Shown piece by piece: positions 43,007 through 55,510 of a DNA stretch of 64,000 nt (positions are counted from its first letter, which is position 1; every line of letters starts with the position of its first letter). The DNA comes from Closterium sp. NIES-65 (taxonomy: Eukaryota; Streptophyta; Zygnematophyceae; Desmidiales; Closteriaceae). The position numbers and the translations under genes are program-made. Under the pieces are notes generated by a model, which saw only the letters and a list, made by a program, of their open reading frames with translations, was not told the origin of the DNA and ran no database searches. The stretch covers positions 434,001 to 498,000 of the forward strand of contig CANXME010001279.1 of NCBI GenBank assembly GCA_948144175.1, given 5' to 3'.

Positions 43007-45422
43007 ATTTCAATCTCCTCCAGGCTACGGGCTTAGCGAGCAAACCTAGATACGAAACGTGGGAATGCACAGCAAATAGCGAGACACGTGGAAGCAACGG
43101 ACGTCACGGGGTGCTTGCCGAATCTAGCGGAATCACGCGACGAAATTCACCGTAGGATTGTGATCTACATATCAGGTTCACTCGTTTTGGACTACTACTG
43201 TGTAGTGGTGGTCCTTTCCTTACGTAGAGAAGAGCGTGCAATCGAAGCTACTTCCTCACCGCCATTTTTGAGCGTGAACGAAATCACGCTAGAGGCCTAA
43301 CACGAGCAAACCCTCGTACTGATTCCCCCCCCTCCAATCTGCGCCAGCTCCCCATGGCGCAGGGTTTTCGCGGAACAGTCAACCCAGGGTCGAAATTCGT
43401 TGACCCTGGTTTGACGCGAGCCTCACCTTCCCATAACCTTCCTACAAAATTGCTTCCCCCTGGCTGCCGAACTGGGCCCTGAGATATACAGTGAAGTGTT
43501 CTACAGACTCCCCAATTGACGGGCGGCGTCAACAGTATTGACGGCCATCACTTTCCGATGGCTTCGCGAACCGAAGGACCGTCAGATGTCATCACCAGAT
43601 GTGTCGCACAGTGTCCTGCCGCTATCGGCGTTCAAAACGTGACGACCGTCATTGGTTGAGATTCATCTGATCAGCGCACGCACAGCCCGCCAACGGTTGG
43701 ATTCGGTACTGGAGCTGATAGGATTTGGGGCCCTCTTACTCGGAAGACCAGTTAGCTGGAGTTGGTCTTTCAGTAAGGGTGCGTCAACCATGTCAGTCTT
43801 TTTTATCAGTGTCAGCTGGAAAGGTACTCTTACTCTTCAGTGTACACATTTTTTTCACCCTTTCATGCTTAGATTAAAGCGGTACATATAAAGGAAGGCA
43901 CAAACTAACAGAGCAGCTAGAGCACCAGCGCCTAGTTTTAACAGAATAAGCTGAGCAGTGAGCACACAAGTTAGTACGGTACAGGAACTCATGAGTGGGC
44001 CCTTCTTGCTAGCATTGAACATTGCTATGCACGAGCCCCGCGAGTGAAACTCGACTCTGGTTGCCGCCACTTCTTCAGTGCCTAAGCGGAAACAGATTTC
44101 AGCTTCTTGGCATCAGAGTCGTCAGCAGCAGCAGTATATGTTACATGTGTCGTCGCTTTTCGTGGTGCCAGTTCAGACGTCGTGGTGCAGGTCACGCCCC
44201 ACTCCATCCAGCCCGGTCTCAGCCTCCAGTACAGGCGACTACGGGCTCTAGCTCAAGCAGCCGCTTAGTAGGCCCTGTTAAAAGCTAAGGCTCGTTTGCG
44301 AGGGTAAGTGCTGGACCAGACGACGCCTTGTCGTCATCTTCACCGCTGGCGTCAACAGCCATGACGAGGGACTTGGAGGTAGATGCTGGAGCTAGGCCTA
44401 TGATATCAGCAGAAAGGCGTGGTGTGCAAACCCTAGACGAGACCACGAGGAGGAAAACTGGATGAGAGAAATTAACTCACTGGGTTGGGGTTGGGTGAGA
44501 GTGGCTGGGGGAGGGAGGAAGGGACCAAGAAGAACTCTCCTGCACGATGCACATCTGCGTGGCGCTGCGCGTCACCGCCAGGCAGGCAAAATGCAGGTGA
44601 TACGGGTACAGTTGGCGATACTGTGGCTATGACGACGCGAACGGTCTTGGCGACGCGCAACTCTTGTGACTCGGGCAAATCACCGCTAATCGCGACAAAA
44701 ATCACGTCGGTGAACCCCCCCAACCCCCCCCCCCCCCCAAAAGAAAACTCGCTTCAGTGTTGTACCCAACACTACCTTTAGTCATTAGGGCAAGTACACC
44801 AGGTCGGTCTGAAATATCAGTGTTACACAAAAATTCATTTTTTCGTGTAAGGGCGCCCTAAAATACAACTCTGCAAAATAAGGGTGAACACCTAAACCCA
44901 CCCTTATAGTAAGGGTTATAAGGGTGATTTACCCTGATATCCAGAGGCCTGTGGTGCGTGTATGACATCTAAAAAATGTCGGGTCTATTTCCGGGCGTTA
45001 ACAACCATACTCAGGTTGTAAACAATGTATCTATGCCCAATGATTGCCCGGCTGTAAATAAGGCAGACTTTAGCCGTATTGGGGTCGATAATTGCCGGAC
45101 CGTTAATTACCCGGGATGGCCCTTATTGGCTGTAAATCAGCATGGCGCCGGGGTCAGAGTTCTCCACTTACTGGGGTTGAAATGGCAGTGAACCAGAGGG
45201 CCATTCACAGCTGTTTCTAGTTCTGATAAAAATAGCCAAACTGTCCTTGTTTACAGTCACTCAAAAGCCACCATAACTAGGTCTTCACTTCCTGGAAACA
45301 CCCAATCATTAACTAGTGGTAGAACCCTAATAATAGTAATAAAACACAATGTGATTATCAACTAACTGTAGAAAATTTGAGCATACATTAGACCAGCAAA
45401 ACTACAATTAGAAAACCTGGGT
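43007..45422. other. gene-free region
   Basis: Mixed-composition DNA without a frame I can assign. 44730-44750 is C-rich. 44870-44940 contains repeated 'aagggtg' and 'caccctta' motifs. No tRNA, rRNA or coding motif was seen. Confidence 0.5.
44899..44926. repeat. small inverted repeat
   Basis: 'cacccttat' and 'ataagggtg' form a perfect 9-bp inverted repeat around a 10-base loop, among other 'aagggt' motifs. Possibly the edge of a lost DNA element. Confidence 0.4.
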
Positions 45423-47918
45423 TTATGGCAGCAACCCAGCAAACTCGTCCCCAAACCCTGCGATCACATTGCGCACTAACGGGTTTGCTCCCATCTGAAA
45501 GCCTGCAGGGGTAGTGTTGCGATAGATATTATCCCCACGGGATAACCTATCCTTAATCCAATCAATAATCACCCCCACTTTCGGCTGCACTTCCCTCATG
45601 TTGTTGGAGTCACTGCCATCTAGGGCAGGCGTGTCACGACTCCCCGCATTTGCCATGGGCCATTCAACCTGCAGGGTACATTTGAAAATATATGGGAAAA
45701 TGGGGAGCAGGGATAGAGAGGGTGTGTCAGAAAAAATCAGGACGGTGAGGGACAGGTGCATAGCAGAATGGGGAGCAGAAAGAGAGAGGGTGTGCTCGAG
45801 CAAAAACTGGATCGTTCGCAAGGGAAACAAACATTGCAAGGGAAACAAACTCACCACATGGCAAAGCGTTGCCACCACTGGGATCTTGGCAAACATCGTC
45901 TTACCCCTGTTACCGCCAAGTCCCTTGCAGAGCGCCATATCAAACACCTTGTTGGCGAACGGGCGCCCCGTGTCAGGATCGAAGTGCCACTTGCTGCCAT
46001 AAACGGCTGCAAGCACAGAAATCCGCTCGATGTAAGCACAATACATGCGGATCTCAGGAAATAACGTCTGGAAGTGCTCGGGGCATGCAACGTTAAAAAC
46101 GAGGCGAGTACTTACGATCGAAATAGAAAAGGTGCCACTGCTGGACGTTGCGGCGCTACACCGGCGCCATTATCTCAGCAGCCAGCATGGGAATCTTCGA
46201 TTCCCTAACGAACCCGCCTGGCCCATGTGCCCACGTCTTGACCTGCGTGAAGAGGTTGCCCTGACGCTCGCCGACCTTGTCTTTAAGAATCCTCTCCCGT
46301 TCCGGGTGAGAGTTCATGACAAGGTTGAACGTTTCCTCGGAAACGTTCACCAGCCGATACGTACGGATGAGTTGCTGCCTCAACTCCTGCGGCTCAGGCC
46401 AGAAGTTCATCTCCCTCGGAGGAGCCTCAGCAATGAAGTAAAGAACCGCTTGGTTCCACTTTGCCTGCCATGCACAAGACGGAAATGCAAAGTGCAAGAT
46501 ATCGGTTGAAGGCAAGCATGTATGGATCCATGGCTCTACCAACCAAGCATCGATTGCGACGGTGGGTGGGTGGGAATACGAGGTTACGAGCATAGAATCA
46601 AGGTACATAAGGTACCGGGGTGGGTGGGTGGGAATACGAGGTTGAGCGCGGAACATTGAGGGTATAAACGAAAGCTAGGCGGCGGGTATTCAGAATCAAT
46701 GCGCACGATTTACCGTGAAAAAGGTGAGCTGGGTAAGCGATTCCGGAAGCTTGGTCGAAGGTTCACGAGCATCCGGTCGAGGTGCTAGGGATCCCGGATG
46801 AGCGAGGGGGGAGCCAAGTGAGCGACAGGTGTTTGGCGCGAGCGGCACAGGAATCGCGGAGGTTGTCAGTGATCGTCCGACCGCCCCAGGTGCGACCGCA
46901 GGCGCCAGAGTTGAACAAACCACATTGTGGCCCCGTGAAGTACTTGCAACGTTGACCTCAGTGTTGGGGCTACGGCTCGCTGAGGGCAGCGCGAAACTTG
47001 GGGCGGAGCTGCTCGCCCGGAGCAGTTGATTCGCCTGCTAGCTCTCCTCCAGTTGCCGCCGAATGTTCGCCAATGTCTCCTGCTGTAACTCGACCGTGCG
47101 ATGGTGATCAGAAGCTTCAGCCTGTGCTCTGTCAACTTCCTGAACAACTTCTGCAAAACACCATGCATTTCACATCCATACCACATCACAATCACACGAG
47201 GAACATCCACCACGAACACAGCAACGGGTAAGGACTAGTCATGCGCATAAAACAAAACAGCAACAACACAGTATCAGCAAGGAATCCTTACCTTAGCAAG
47301 AAATCAGCAACGGGTGTATGTATCCTTACCTTCTGGTTTTTTCTGGCGTTTACCCTTCCGCTTCGAGGTGGGGTTAGAAGATCCGGCATGCATAGCGACA
47401 ACAGAACCTTTCCTGCGCCGAGGAAAGGCGCGGCCGTCGTCACCGCTGTCGTCGTCGTCCTCGCTAGCACCGGGTTCATTTTCGTCCACATCGTCCGCTG
47501 CTTCTAACGCCGACGACAATGTCTGTCACTGGATCCGCCTCAGGCGCTAATGGAAGGTTGAAAACTACGCCAGGCTCGTCCACATCAGCCTCCTCAGACG
47601 ACAGTTGCTGATCAACGAGATCTGGCGTAAGCAGGTTGGCAGACTCAGAACTGGAGGAGCTCTTGCGGGTGAACTCCGCACTGACTTAAGACATAAAAAA
47701 CCTGAAGCTGCTCAGGCGACATTCCATGTTGGTTTAGTGTCGAATTGTCGGTTTGGTTACCGACAAAAACCTCATTCGCAGCTGTAACACTAGCCTTTCG
47801 CCCACGTAAGGTAACACCAAGTGTACCAGTGTTGTACCTTGCAGACACCACTGCTGGTCTCTGAGGGCGGCCCGTAGGAGGCTCACTTCCAGGACGGGGA
47901 TGAGGGCGTGGGGTCACC
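45423..47918 (-). pseudogene. unrecognised multi-exon gene M, damaged and interrupted by element G
   Basis: Exons on the minus strand: about 47918-47700 (PRPHPRPGSEPPTGRPQRP), about 47600-47330 (acidic DDDDSGDD run then basic KRKGKRQKK), 47150-46714 (coiled-coil-like VVQEVDRAQAEASDHH, then Ser/Pro-rich), 46464-46116 (AKWNQAVLYFIAEAPPRE; ERQGNLFTQVKTWAHGPGG), 46076-45855 (CAYIERISVLAAVYGSKWHF; GLGGNRGKTMF) and 45668-45423 (IIDWIKDRLSRGDNIYRN; stop TAA). Borders are mostly GT-AG, and the last two exons match in phase. In-frame TAG codons in the 47150 and 46464 exons, and a phase clash between the 46116 and 46076 borders, suggest decay. I do not recognise the family. The order of blocks faintly recalls the DUF6532 proteins of mushroom-forming fungi, which is a weak impression. 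Acidic and basic tracts suggest a nuclear protein. Confidence 0.45.
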
Positions 47919-48050
47919 TGTTGAAATGAATGAACAGGAATGATTGAATTAACAGTGAAATCAGTACAAGTACCTAACCCTAGAATTGTGTACCCCCTAT
48001 AGGCTAACCCACCGTAGCCTAAACAAGCACAACATATATAATGTTTGACA
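47919..48050 (-). repeat. element G 3' LTR
   Basis: 132 bp. In minus orientation it begins TGTCAAACATTATATATG, with a TATA-like stretch near its start, and ends CAACA. Confidence 0.9.
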
Positions 48051-48264
48051 CACCCCCATAGGCGAAGTGGGGGAGAACTAGGGGTCACAAGACCAGTCAA
48101 GTAAAGCAAAGCAAAGCAAGCTCAGGGTGGATCACAAAGTCACCACACATTCCGAGCACAAGTTCAAGGCCACAAGGCCAGTTCACATGCAGGGGTACAT
48201 ATATATATAAGGCTAGACAAGCAAGAGCAGGTATATATATATATATGTAACTGAACAAGCAAGG

Positions 48265-49912
48265 TCAAGAGGTGAGCAAGTGAGGCAAGACATGTACAAG
48301 ACCCAGCTGGGTGCAGAAGCACTGATGATCACAAGGCGCAAGTGCCTTGGTGAAGACATCAACAGTGTTGGCCTCAGAGGCCACGTACGCAAGCCGCAAC
48401 TGACCACGCTGCTGTAGCTCACGAGCAAGGAAGTAGCGGAGAGCAATGTGCTTTGTTCTGTGCTCCAGTCTCTGCTCTCGACACAAGGCCAGCATGGCCT
48501 TGTTGTCTACGTACAGAACTAGAGGAGAACGAGGCGGCTCTCCAAGGCCGGTCAGTAGGTAGGTGAGCCAGCGAAGCTCCTGAGCAGCCATGGCCCCTGC
48601 GTAGATCTCAGCCTCACAACTGGAGCCGAGAACAGAAGACGAGCGAGTAGCCCGCCACGAAACAGAGCCGGAACCAAGGCTCAAGGTGTAACCCTGTGAC
48701 GACCGCTGCGTAGCCTGGTCGTCAGCCTAAGAAGCGTTTGCGTGACTAGTGAAGACCACTGGACTCCGCCCTCCAAGCACTAGCCCCATGCCCGACGTAC
48801 TGCACAAGTAGCGCAACACCCTCTTCGCTGCAGCCATGTGCTCTGGTCGGTGTCTCCCAGGAGCAACATAGCGTGCGAGAATGCTAAGAGGGTATGCAAG
48901 GTCAGGTCGTGTGCAGGTCATCAGGTACATGAGGCAGCCAACAAGCTCTGGGTACGGGCCACTCGACTCTACGGACTCATCCGAAGGCAGAGCTGAGAGC
49001 GAGTAGCGAGTAGGCAGAAGAGTGGCCTGAGGCGAGGAGTACGTGAAGCCGAAGCGCTGAAGGACCTGCTGCACCAGGTGTGACTGAGTCAGGGTGATGG
49101 TGCGGCGTGCTCTGTCCCGGGTGATCTGCAAGCCAAGGTAGCTGCGCAGTTCACCCAGGTCTGTGCACGTGTGTCTCTTCTGCAGCTCGGACTTCACGTA
49201 GGCGAGTCCAGCAATGTCAGCTGTGGCAAAGACCAAGTCGTCGACGTACACGAGGATGTAGAACGGCGGCTGAGAAGTGTCGGTGCGTAGAACCAGCGAC
49301 GGGTCTGCAGTAGAGGGAGCAAACCCAAGAGCCGCAAGCGTAGTCCTCAGTGTGTCGTGCCACTCACGCGGTGCCTGGCGGAGACCGTAGACTGGCCGCC
49401 GGAGGCTCCACTGGGTGCCAGGAGGAAAAGTCCCAGTGAAGCCAAGTGGGCGGCGCAGCCATCTCCTCGTGCAGGCTGCCCTGCAGGAAAGCAGTGCTGA
49501 AGTCAAGAGAGTGTAGCTCGTAGTTACGGTGAGCAGCTACGTGCAGTAGTACCCGAAGAGTGGTCATCTTCGGGGTGGGAGAGAAGGTCTGAAAGTAGTC
49601 AACTCCCTGCCGCTGACTGAAGCCACGAGCCACGTAACGCGCCTTGAAGACAGGCGGGGAACCCGGCGGCCGCTTCACCCTAAAAATCCACATGCCACTG
49701 ACGATATTCGCCTCAGGAGGGGGGACAGCGTCAACGTAGGTGCCTGTGGACTTCCAGGAAGCCATCTCTGCATCCATAGCTGCCTGCCACTGAGAAGAGT
49801 AGGGACCCTCTATCGCCTCCGTGTAAGAGCGCGGAGTCGGGATGTCAAGTGCATCCGGGTCTCCCTCAGGGGTAAGCAGTACGGACACGAGATGAGGTGA
49901 AGCAGCGGCCAA
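48265..49912 (-). pseudogene. element G RT and RNase H region
   Basis: GMWIFRVKRPPGSPP, LHSLDFSTAFLQGSL and YVDDLVFATAD in RT; SSCEAEIYAG and YVDNKAMLAL in RNase H. Fossil. Confidence 0.85.
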
Positions 49913-50259
49913 GCACTAGAACTCCTCCTGCCTGTCCTCAAGGTCGTCCGTGCCAAGGGCACACTCACCCCCGACGGACGGAGGACAGACAGACTCAGAC
50001 TCTGAGACAAGACTAGCAGCGTAGTCTAGACGACAGCGAGCAGCAAAGTCGACGAGCTCAACAACTAGGGCAGACGCAGCAGTGGACTCAAAAGAAGGGT
50101 GAGTGACGACAGTAGCAAGGAGACGCGTGACAGTAGGACTGGCAGCACGAAGAGAGTCCGACTTCGGGTCGGGAAGAACAGGAAGAGAGGACTCAGGAGG
50201 AGAAGGCAAAGGGGCACGCAGAGGAGCAGTGGACAGACGCAGAGACATCCGGTGCGTGC

Positions 50260-51270
50260 CAAGGACAGGAGGAGGACGCTGACGCGAACCGCAACCACTA
50301 GTGCGAGCAGTACGGACAGGCGAAGCAGGGCGAGACGCAGGCTCACGACGCTCAGCAAGACCTCTAGTAGGACCAGTGTAGGGAGAAGGAGCAGGCAGTG
50401 GAGAGGCGGGCTGTAGCTGTAACTGTGACTGGACAGGCTGTGGACACTCTAAGGGAGGAGGAGGACCAAGAGAAGGCGGGAGACCAAGAACCTACTGAAG
50501 GAGCGGAACGAAGTACGGCCGCTGCCGTGCACCGACTCCAGAACCAGTAGAGACACCAGCGCCAGGGTCCTCCGCACCAGCAGCAGCTCCAACGCCCGGG
50601 TCCTCTGTACCAGCAGCAGCTCCAACGCCCGGGTCCTCAGCATCAGCAGCAGCACCAGCGCATCGGGTCCGCAGCACCAGCCGTAGCTCCAACGCCCGGG
50701 TCCGCAGCACCTGAAACAGCTCCAACCTCTGGGGCCGCAGCACCAGTAGAACCAGTAGAGTCTCCAGCACCAGCAGCACCACCAGCAGCAGCGGGGTCCG
50801 CGATACCAGGCGCGCCACTCCGAAGAGTGCAGCGCCGCTCGTACCACTCACGGATCCGCTCACGGGAGGAGAGCTCTCGGCTAGGAGGAGAAGCACTAGC
50901 ACCAGTCCCAGTAGTACGCCTGGCTCCAGAGGTACCTCTTCTGAGGCTGCAGTACGGGAAGTACCACTCACGCAGCTGCTCCGAGGAGAGGGCTCCGCCA
51001 GGTGTAGGACCCTCAGGCTCAGGACCTCCAGACTCAGAACCCCCAGACTCCGGTCTCTGCGGCTCAGCACCCCCAGGCTCAGTACTCCCAGGCTCAGCAT
51101 CCCCAGGCTCCGCACCCCCACGCTCCGCACCCCCAGGCTCCGCACCCCCAGGCTCAGCACCCCCAGGCTCCGCACCCCCAGGCCCAGCACCCCCAGGCTC
51201 CGCACCCATAGCAGGGTGAGAGTCGACAGCTACCTCAACAGGCTCAACCGGGTCTACCTGAAACACACCT
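50260..51270 (-). pseudogene. element G linker
   Basis: Repetitive Gly-Gly-Ala-Glu-Pro units (about 51040-51210), then 'REWYEWR/REWYF'-type segments and a GAEDPGVGA repeat, ending in RQRPYFVPLLQ before the RT side. Function unknown; the layout matches F. Confidence 0.7.
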
Positions 51271-51399
51271 GAGGGAGCGGCACCCTGAGGGGGGAGGGGG
51301 TCTACGACAGTAGCACCTGGCGCAAGGAAGAGAGGCGGGGGGGGGGGAGCGGGGCAGTGCGGTAGGGGAAGAGGCGGTAGTAGGGGACGGACTCGTCAA

Positions 51400-53110
51400 A
51401 GGTGACGTCCTAAGAGGGCAAGACTCGGCGCGAGGTGGCGTGGTAAAACTGCCAACCAGGCGCGTCCGGGACAAAGCCGAGGAAGACGTAGGGAACAGCA
51501 CGGGAGGAGAGCTTGTCCGTAGACGTATCGCGGACAAAAGCTCGAGATCCCCAGACCCGGAAACGCGACGCATCGCCAACCTCCCCCGTCCACAGCAGTG
51601 TGGGCGAGGTCTCCGAGAAGGAGACACGGGGCCAGAGGTTGAGCTGATGCGCAGCTACCGGACTGCAAACGGCCACAGAAAGTGGGGGGCAGCCGCATGG
51701 ATCAAGGAGGTACGGGCGACCTCCATGAGCAGGCCAATGCGGCGCTCTGCAATCCTATTCTGCTCTGGAGAGGCCGGAAGCGTGAACGACTGCTCAATGC
51801 CATGCTCAGCACAGTAGGCTGCCAAGAGGTCGGAGGAGAACTCACCACCTCTGTCAGAGTGCAAGCGCAGGACAGGAAAGTCCGAGTGGAAACGCTCGCT
51901 GAGCTGGAGACAGGCTCTGCGTATCCAAGGGATCAGGACATCAGGGACCTCACCCTTGGTGCGCAAGGGGAAGACCGTGGTGTAGCGCGAGTAGTCGTCA
52001 ACAACTATCAGGAAGTACCTCTCCTGACCCTGACCACGGACGCGGGCTGGGCCCCACACGTCCATGTGGAGCGTCTGCAAGGGAGCAGTCGTCGGGGGAA
52101 ACGAGGAGGAGTGAGGAGCGGGGCGCTGCCGCCCCTCGATGCAGGGAAGATAGGGAGGAGCAGGCGAGGGTGGGAGGGAAGGGAGGACTCTTGGAAGACC
52201 GGAGACAAGGTACCGGGAGTGCATGGCACGAAGGCGCTGCACAGACGGGTGGCCAAGTCGGTGGTGCCAGAGGACAGTCTCGTGCGCCAGAGAGCGACAC
52301 AAGCAGGGGGGAGACAGCTGACCTGACGCGGACGCAGACGCAGACGCAGCAACTTGAGGGGACTCAGTGGTCAGTGTGTACAGGTCCGACCCTGGCTGCC
52401 GAGTGAAGGTAGCCAAGTGGCGGCCCGTACGAGCACACGTACAGTGTGTCACGCGCTCGTAGGCAGGGGTGAACTGGTGAACACCCCCGTCCTGGAGTGC
52501 ACTACCTGCCACCAGGTTCGTAGAGAACGAGGGGAGGTGGAGACCTGACAGTGTGCCCGACGGGACCGCAGGACAGGGAAGGACAGTGGAGGAGGTCGCA
52601 ATGACCGGACCCCCAGAGGGGTCAGCGAGGGAGACAGCAACTGGCAGAGCAAGCGGCTCAAGGGCAGTGCGGTCACAAAAGAAGCAGCGAGAAGCACCTG
52701 AGTCTAGTGTGAAGGTGTGCACTGCTGCCGTCGACTCAGTACCAGGGGGGGCAGACGCACAAGCACCTAGAGCAGCCGCCTCACCAGCATCTGGGGTAGC
52801 AGACACGCGAGTACCTGGAGCGGCAGACACACTAGTCCTAATGCCCGGGTCGGGCGGCACACACAGGTACTCAGCACTCTCTCCACTAGTAGACATCACA
52901 TACATAGCAGTGAGAATAGCATCAAAGTCTAGAGCATAGATATCAATCCCCTTCTTCAGGAGATCAACCCAGCGGGGCAGCTTTGTGGCCTGAGGGAACT
53001 GAACACACCAAGCGTCGTTGAGACGAGCGAAGCAGCGCTGTGTGGTGTGCGGTTCCCCACACGGCTGACCAGTGCAGTCACCAGTGCGAATGACGTACGT
53101 GCAGCTAAAG
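51400..53110 (-). pseudogene. element G protease and integrase region
   Basis: Protease LDSGASRCFF (about 52680), then HHRLGHPSVQRLRAM, MDVWGPARVRGQG, VVDDYSRYTT, LHSDRGGEFSSD and AERRIGLLMEV (about 51720-52290). Fossil. Confidence 0.85.
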
Positions 53111-54203
53111 CCACCCCCCCCCCCCCGTGCTGAGAGTACCACTCACGGACCTCCTGGGGCGATGGAGTGAGCTGCTGGCTCTGGCCACCGCCAGCGCCTC
53201 CACGACCACCACCACCGCCGCCACCTCCTCGACCACCCCAACCTCCGCCGCCGCCGCGTCCACCGCCACCCCCACCACCGCCTCCGCCCCTGCCACCTAC
53301 CCCGCCACTGCCGCCACCACCCCCACCGCTGCCACTAGCCCCTCCAGTCGCGCCACCACCCCCACCGCCGCCACCGCCCCCACCACCGCCTCCCCCGCTG
53401 TCACCGCCACCGCCCTTGCCCCCTTTGCCCTTGCCGCTACGGCGCCCGCTCGAAGCAGACGCAGTCCCAACCTTCTCAGCACGAAGGAGGTTGACAGCAG
53501 CAGCAGAGGCGACAGAGGGAAGAAGGGGGGAAGGAGAGCACCCCTCAAAGAACGGGGTACGGGGGTCGCCACGAGAGCCACCTACAGCGACTATGCTAGC
53601 CTCAGCTGCAAGGAGTTCCTTCTTGAGGAGGGCAATGGTGAGTTCAGTGGGGCAGCGAGCTAGGAAGTGGTCCCTGACTGAGCGGAGAGTGTCAGGGAGG
53701 CGGGTGACTAGGTGGTAGAGAGTGAGCCAGAGTGGGGGTGGGTTCTTGGCAAGGAACTCATTAGGCATGGCGGCGCGGAAGCAAGCCTCACTAGAGCGGA
53801 GGTGCGTAATGAGGTCAGCGACTGTGTGCAAAGAGGCTAAGTCGGGGAACAGGTAGGGAAGAGAGAGACGGCCTAGTGCGGCAGAGGCCGGTGAGGAGTA
53901 GCAGGCAACGACAGCAGTGTACAGTGCCTGTGCAGTCTTGTGCTGCCCAAAGTGCTTGCGCTCATCTATCGGCACGGAGTTGCGAATAGCGAAGCGAGCG
54001 TGGGCGTCACGAGTCTGCCACTGTGAGCGCGCAGTGCTGTCAGCAGTAGCAGCAGGAGCAGGAGCATGGCCTAGGGCGTGATCGTACAGTGAGATGTCCT
54101 CCTTGGCAGTGAGCTGTAGGAAGAGGTGTAGGTCATCTAGCCAGGTTTCGAACTTCACTGGGCGGCCCTCAGCATCGAAAGCTACCACTGGAGGGCTAGC
54201 CAT
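53010..54203 (-). pseudogene. element G gag
   Basis: MASPPVVAFDAEGRPVKFE at 54203. Gag core with HFGQHKTAQALYTAVVACYS and YHLVTRLPDTLRSV, poly-glycine tract (about 53180-53410), and a Cys/His box that can also be read as C-x4-C-x3-H-x4-C. Same Gag type as F and distinct from A, B, D and E. Fossil. Confidence 0.8.
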
Positions 54204-54969
54204 AGCAGTAGTAGGAGTAATAGCAGTAGGGGCACCCCAAAAACAGTAGGCAGTGCGACTCAGGTAGGGCGGCTCGGTCCTGTACGGGCGGCGCGGCTCG
54301 GTTCAGGTAGGGCGGCGCGGCTCGGGAAGGGCGGCGCGGCTAGGTTCGGGCGGCGCGGCTCGGTTTGGGCTGGGCGGCTCGGTTCGGGCGGCTCGGTTCG
54401 GGCTGGGCGGCTCGGTTCGGGCTGCTCGGGTTGGGCAGCTCGTTCTGGGGGGGGGGCCGTTCGGGGCCTCTAGGGGCAAGCACGGGACCGAACGGGGCCT
54501 CTAGGGGCGAGCGCGGGGCCGTAAGGGGCCGCTAAGGGCGAGCGCGGGGCCGTTCGGGGCCTCTAGGGGCGAGCGCGGGGCCGTAAGGGGCCGCTAAGGG
54601 CAAGCGCGGGGCCGTTCGGGGCCTCTAGGGGCGAGCGCGGGGCCGTAAGGGGCCGCTAAGGGCGAGCGCGGGGCCGACGGGGGCCTCTAGGGAGGTGAGC
54701 GCGGGGCCGACGGGGCAGTTAGGGGCGATCGCGGGGCCGACAGGGTCGCTAAGGGGCGAGCGCGGGGCTGTAAGGGGCGAGCGCGTGGGCCGACGGGGCC
54801 TTAAGGGGCGGCGCGCGAGTCGCTAAGGGCCGGGTCGCGAGTCGCTAAGGGCCGGGTCGCGGGTCGCGGGGCCTTAGGGGGCCGTGAAAAAACGAGGCGC
54901 CCTAGGGCGCAGCTAGGTAGGTAGGTAGGTAGGTAGTGGTGGGCCCTAAAAAAAACGGTCCTAGCGAAG
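54204..54969 (-). repeat. element G leader minisatellites and (GGTA)n
   Basis: GC-rich units as in F ('ggggccgctaagggcgagcg', 'ggttcgggctgggcggctc') and a (GGTA)n tract near 54913-54938. Confidence 0.85.
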
Positions 54970-54985
54970 GACCTGCTCTATACCA
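54970..54985 (-). other. element G primer-binding site
   Basis: On the minus strand 'tggtatagagcaggtc' directly follows the LTR end; initiator tRNA-Met type. Confidence 0.75.
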
Positions 54986-55117
54986 TGTTGAAATGAACGA
55001 ACAGGAATGATTGAACTTACAGTGAAATCAGTACAAGTACCTAACCCTAGAATTGTGTACCCCCTATAGGCTAACCCACTGTAGCCTAAACAAGCACGAC
55101 ATATATAATGTTTGACA
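54986..55117 (-). repeat. element G 5' LTR
   Basis: 132 bp, partner of 47919-48050. Confidence 0.9.
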
Positions 55118-55510
55118 TCACCATCTTGGGAGAAACAAAGACAGCGCTGTGAGCTGAAGTGTCGCACATCCCCATTTCTATTGTCGTTTACAGCTGAAAA
55201 ATGTTGACGGGGAGCTCCTGATTGGTGTACGAGAATGGTTGAGACACCTTTGTTTTTGCCAGGGGACGCCGTGGGCTCGCGACGAATCGCGCAACCGTAC
55301 TGCGACGATGACCACGGAACAGCCGCCACGTGGTCTGGGACGATGTAATCCAACAAACATGGCGACATCCACACTATTATAAGAACAAAATATAGCGCGC
55401 ACGACTCTCCCTTCTCCCACCAAGTAGATACACAAATCAGGAGCCTAGAATTCAAATGCAACTGTATACTAATGAGTGCTCAATATATACATATTTGTAC
55501 AACACTGCCA
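55118..55510. other. flank of element G
   Basis: DNA that adjoined 47918 before element G inserted. A minus-strand frame runs through it toward the insertion point, so it may hold a 5' exon of gene M, but I could not define one. Confidence 0.4.

Larger units (their letters stand above)
47919..55117 (-). mobile_element. Ty1/copia element G, complete structure
   Basis: Length 7199 bp with two 132-bp LTRs differing at 5 positions by eye (about 4%), older than B and H. Target duplication TCACC is perfect (47914-47918, 55118-55122). Parts on the minus strand: LTR, primer site, leader, gag from 54203, Cys/His box, protease, integrase, linker, RT, RNase H, polypurine tract, LTR. All domains are recognisable, but the coding part has about five breaks. 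It inserted into gene M. Confidence 0.9.

Noticed and set aside
43284-43532. A minus-strand gene upstream of element D's end
   Set aside because: A single short frame without recognisable motif or splice context. It cannot be supported.
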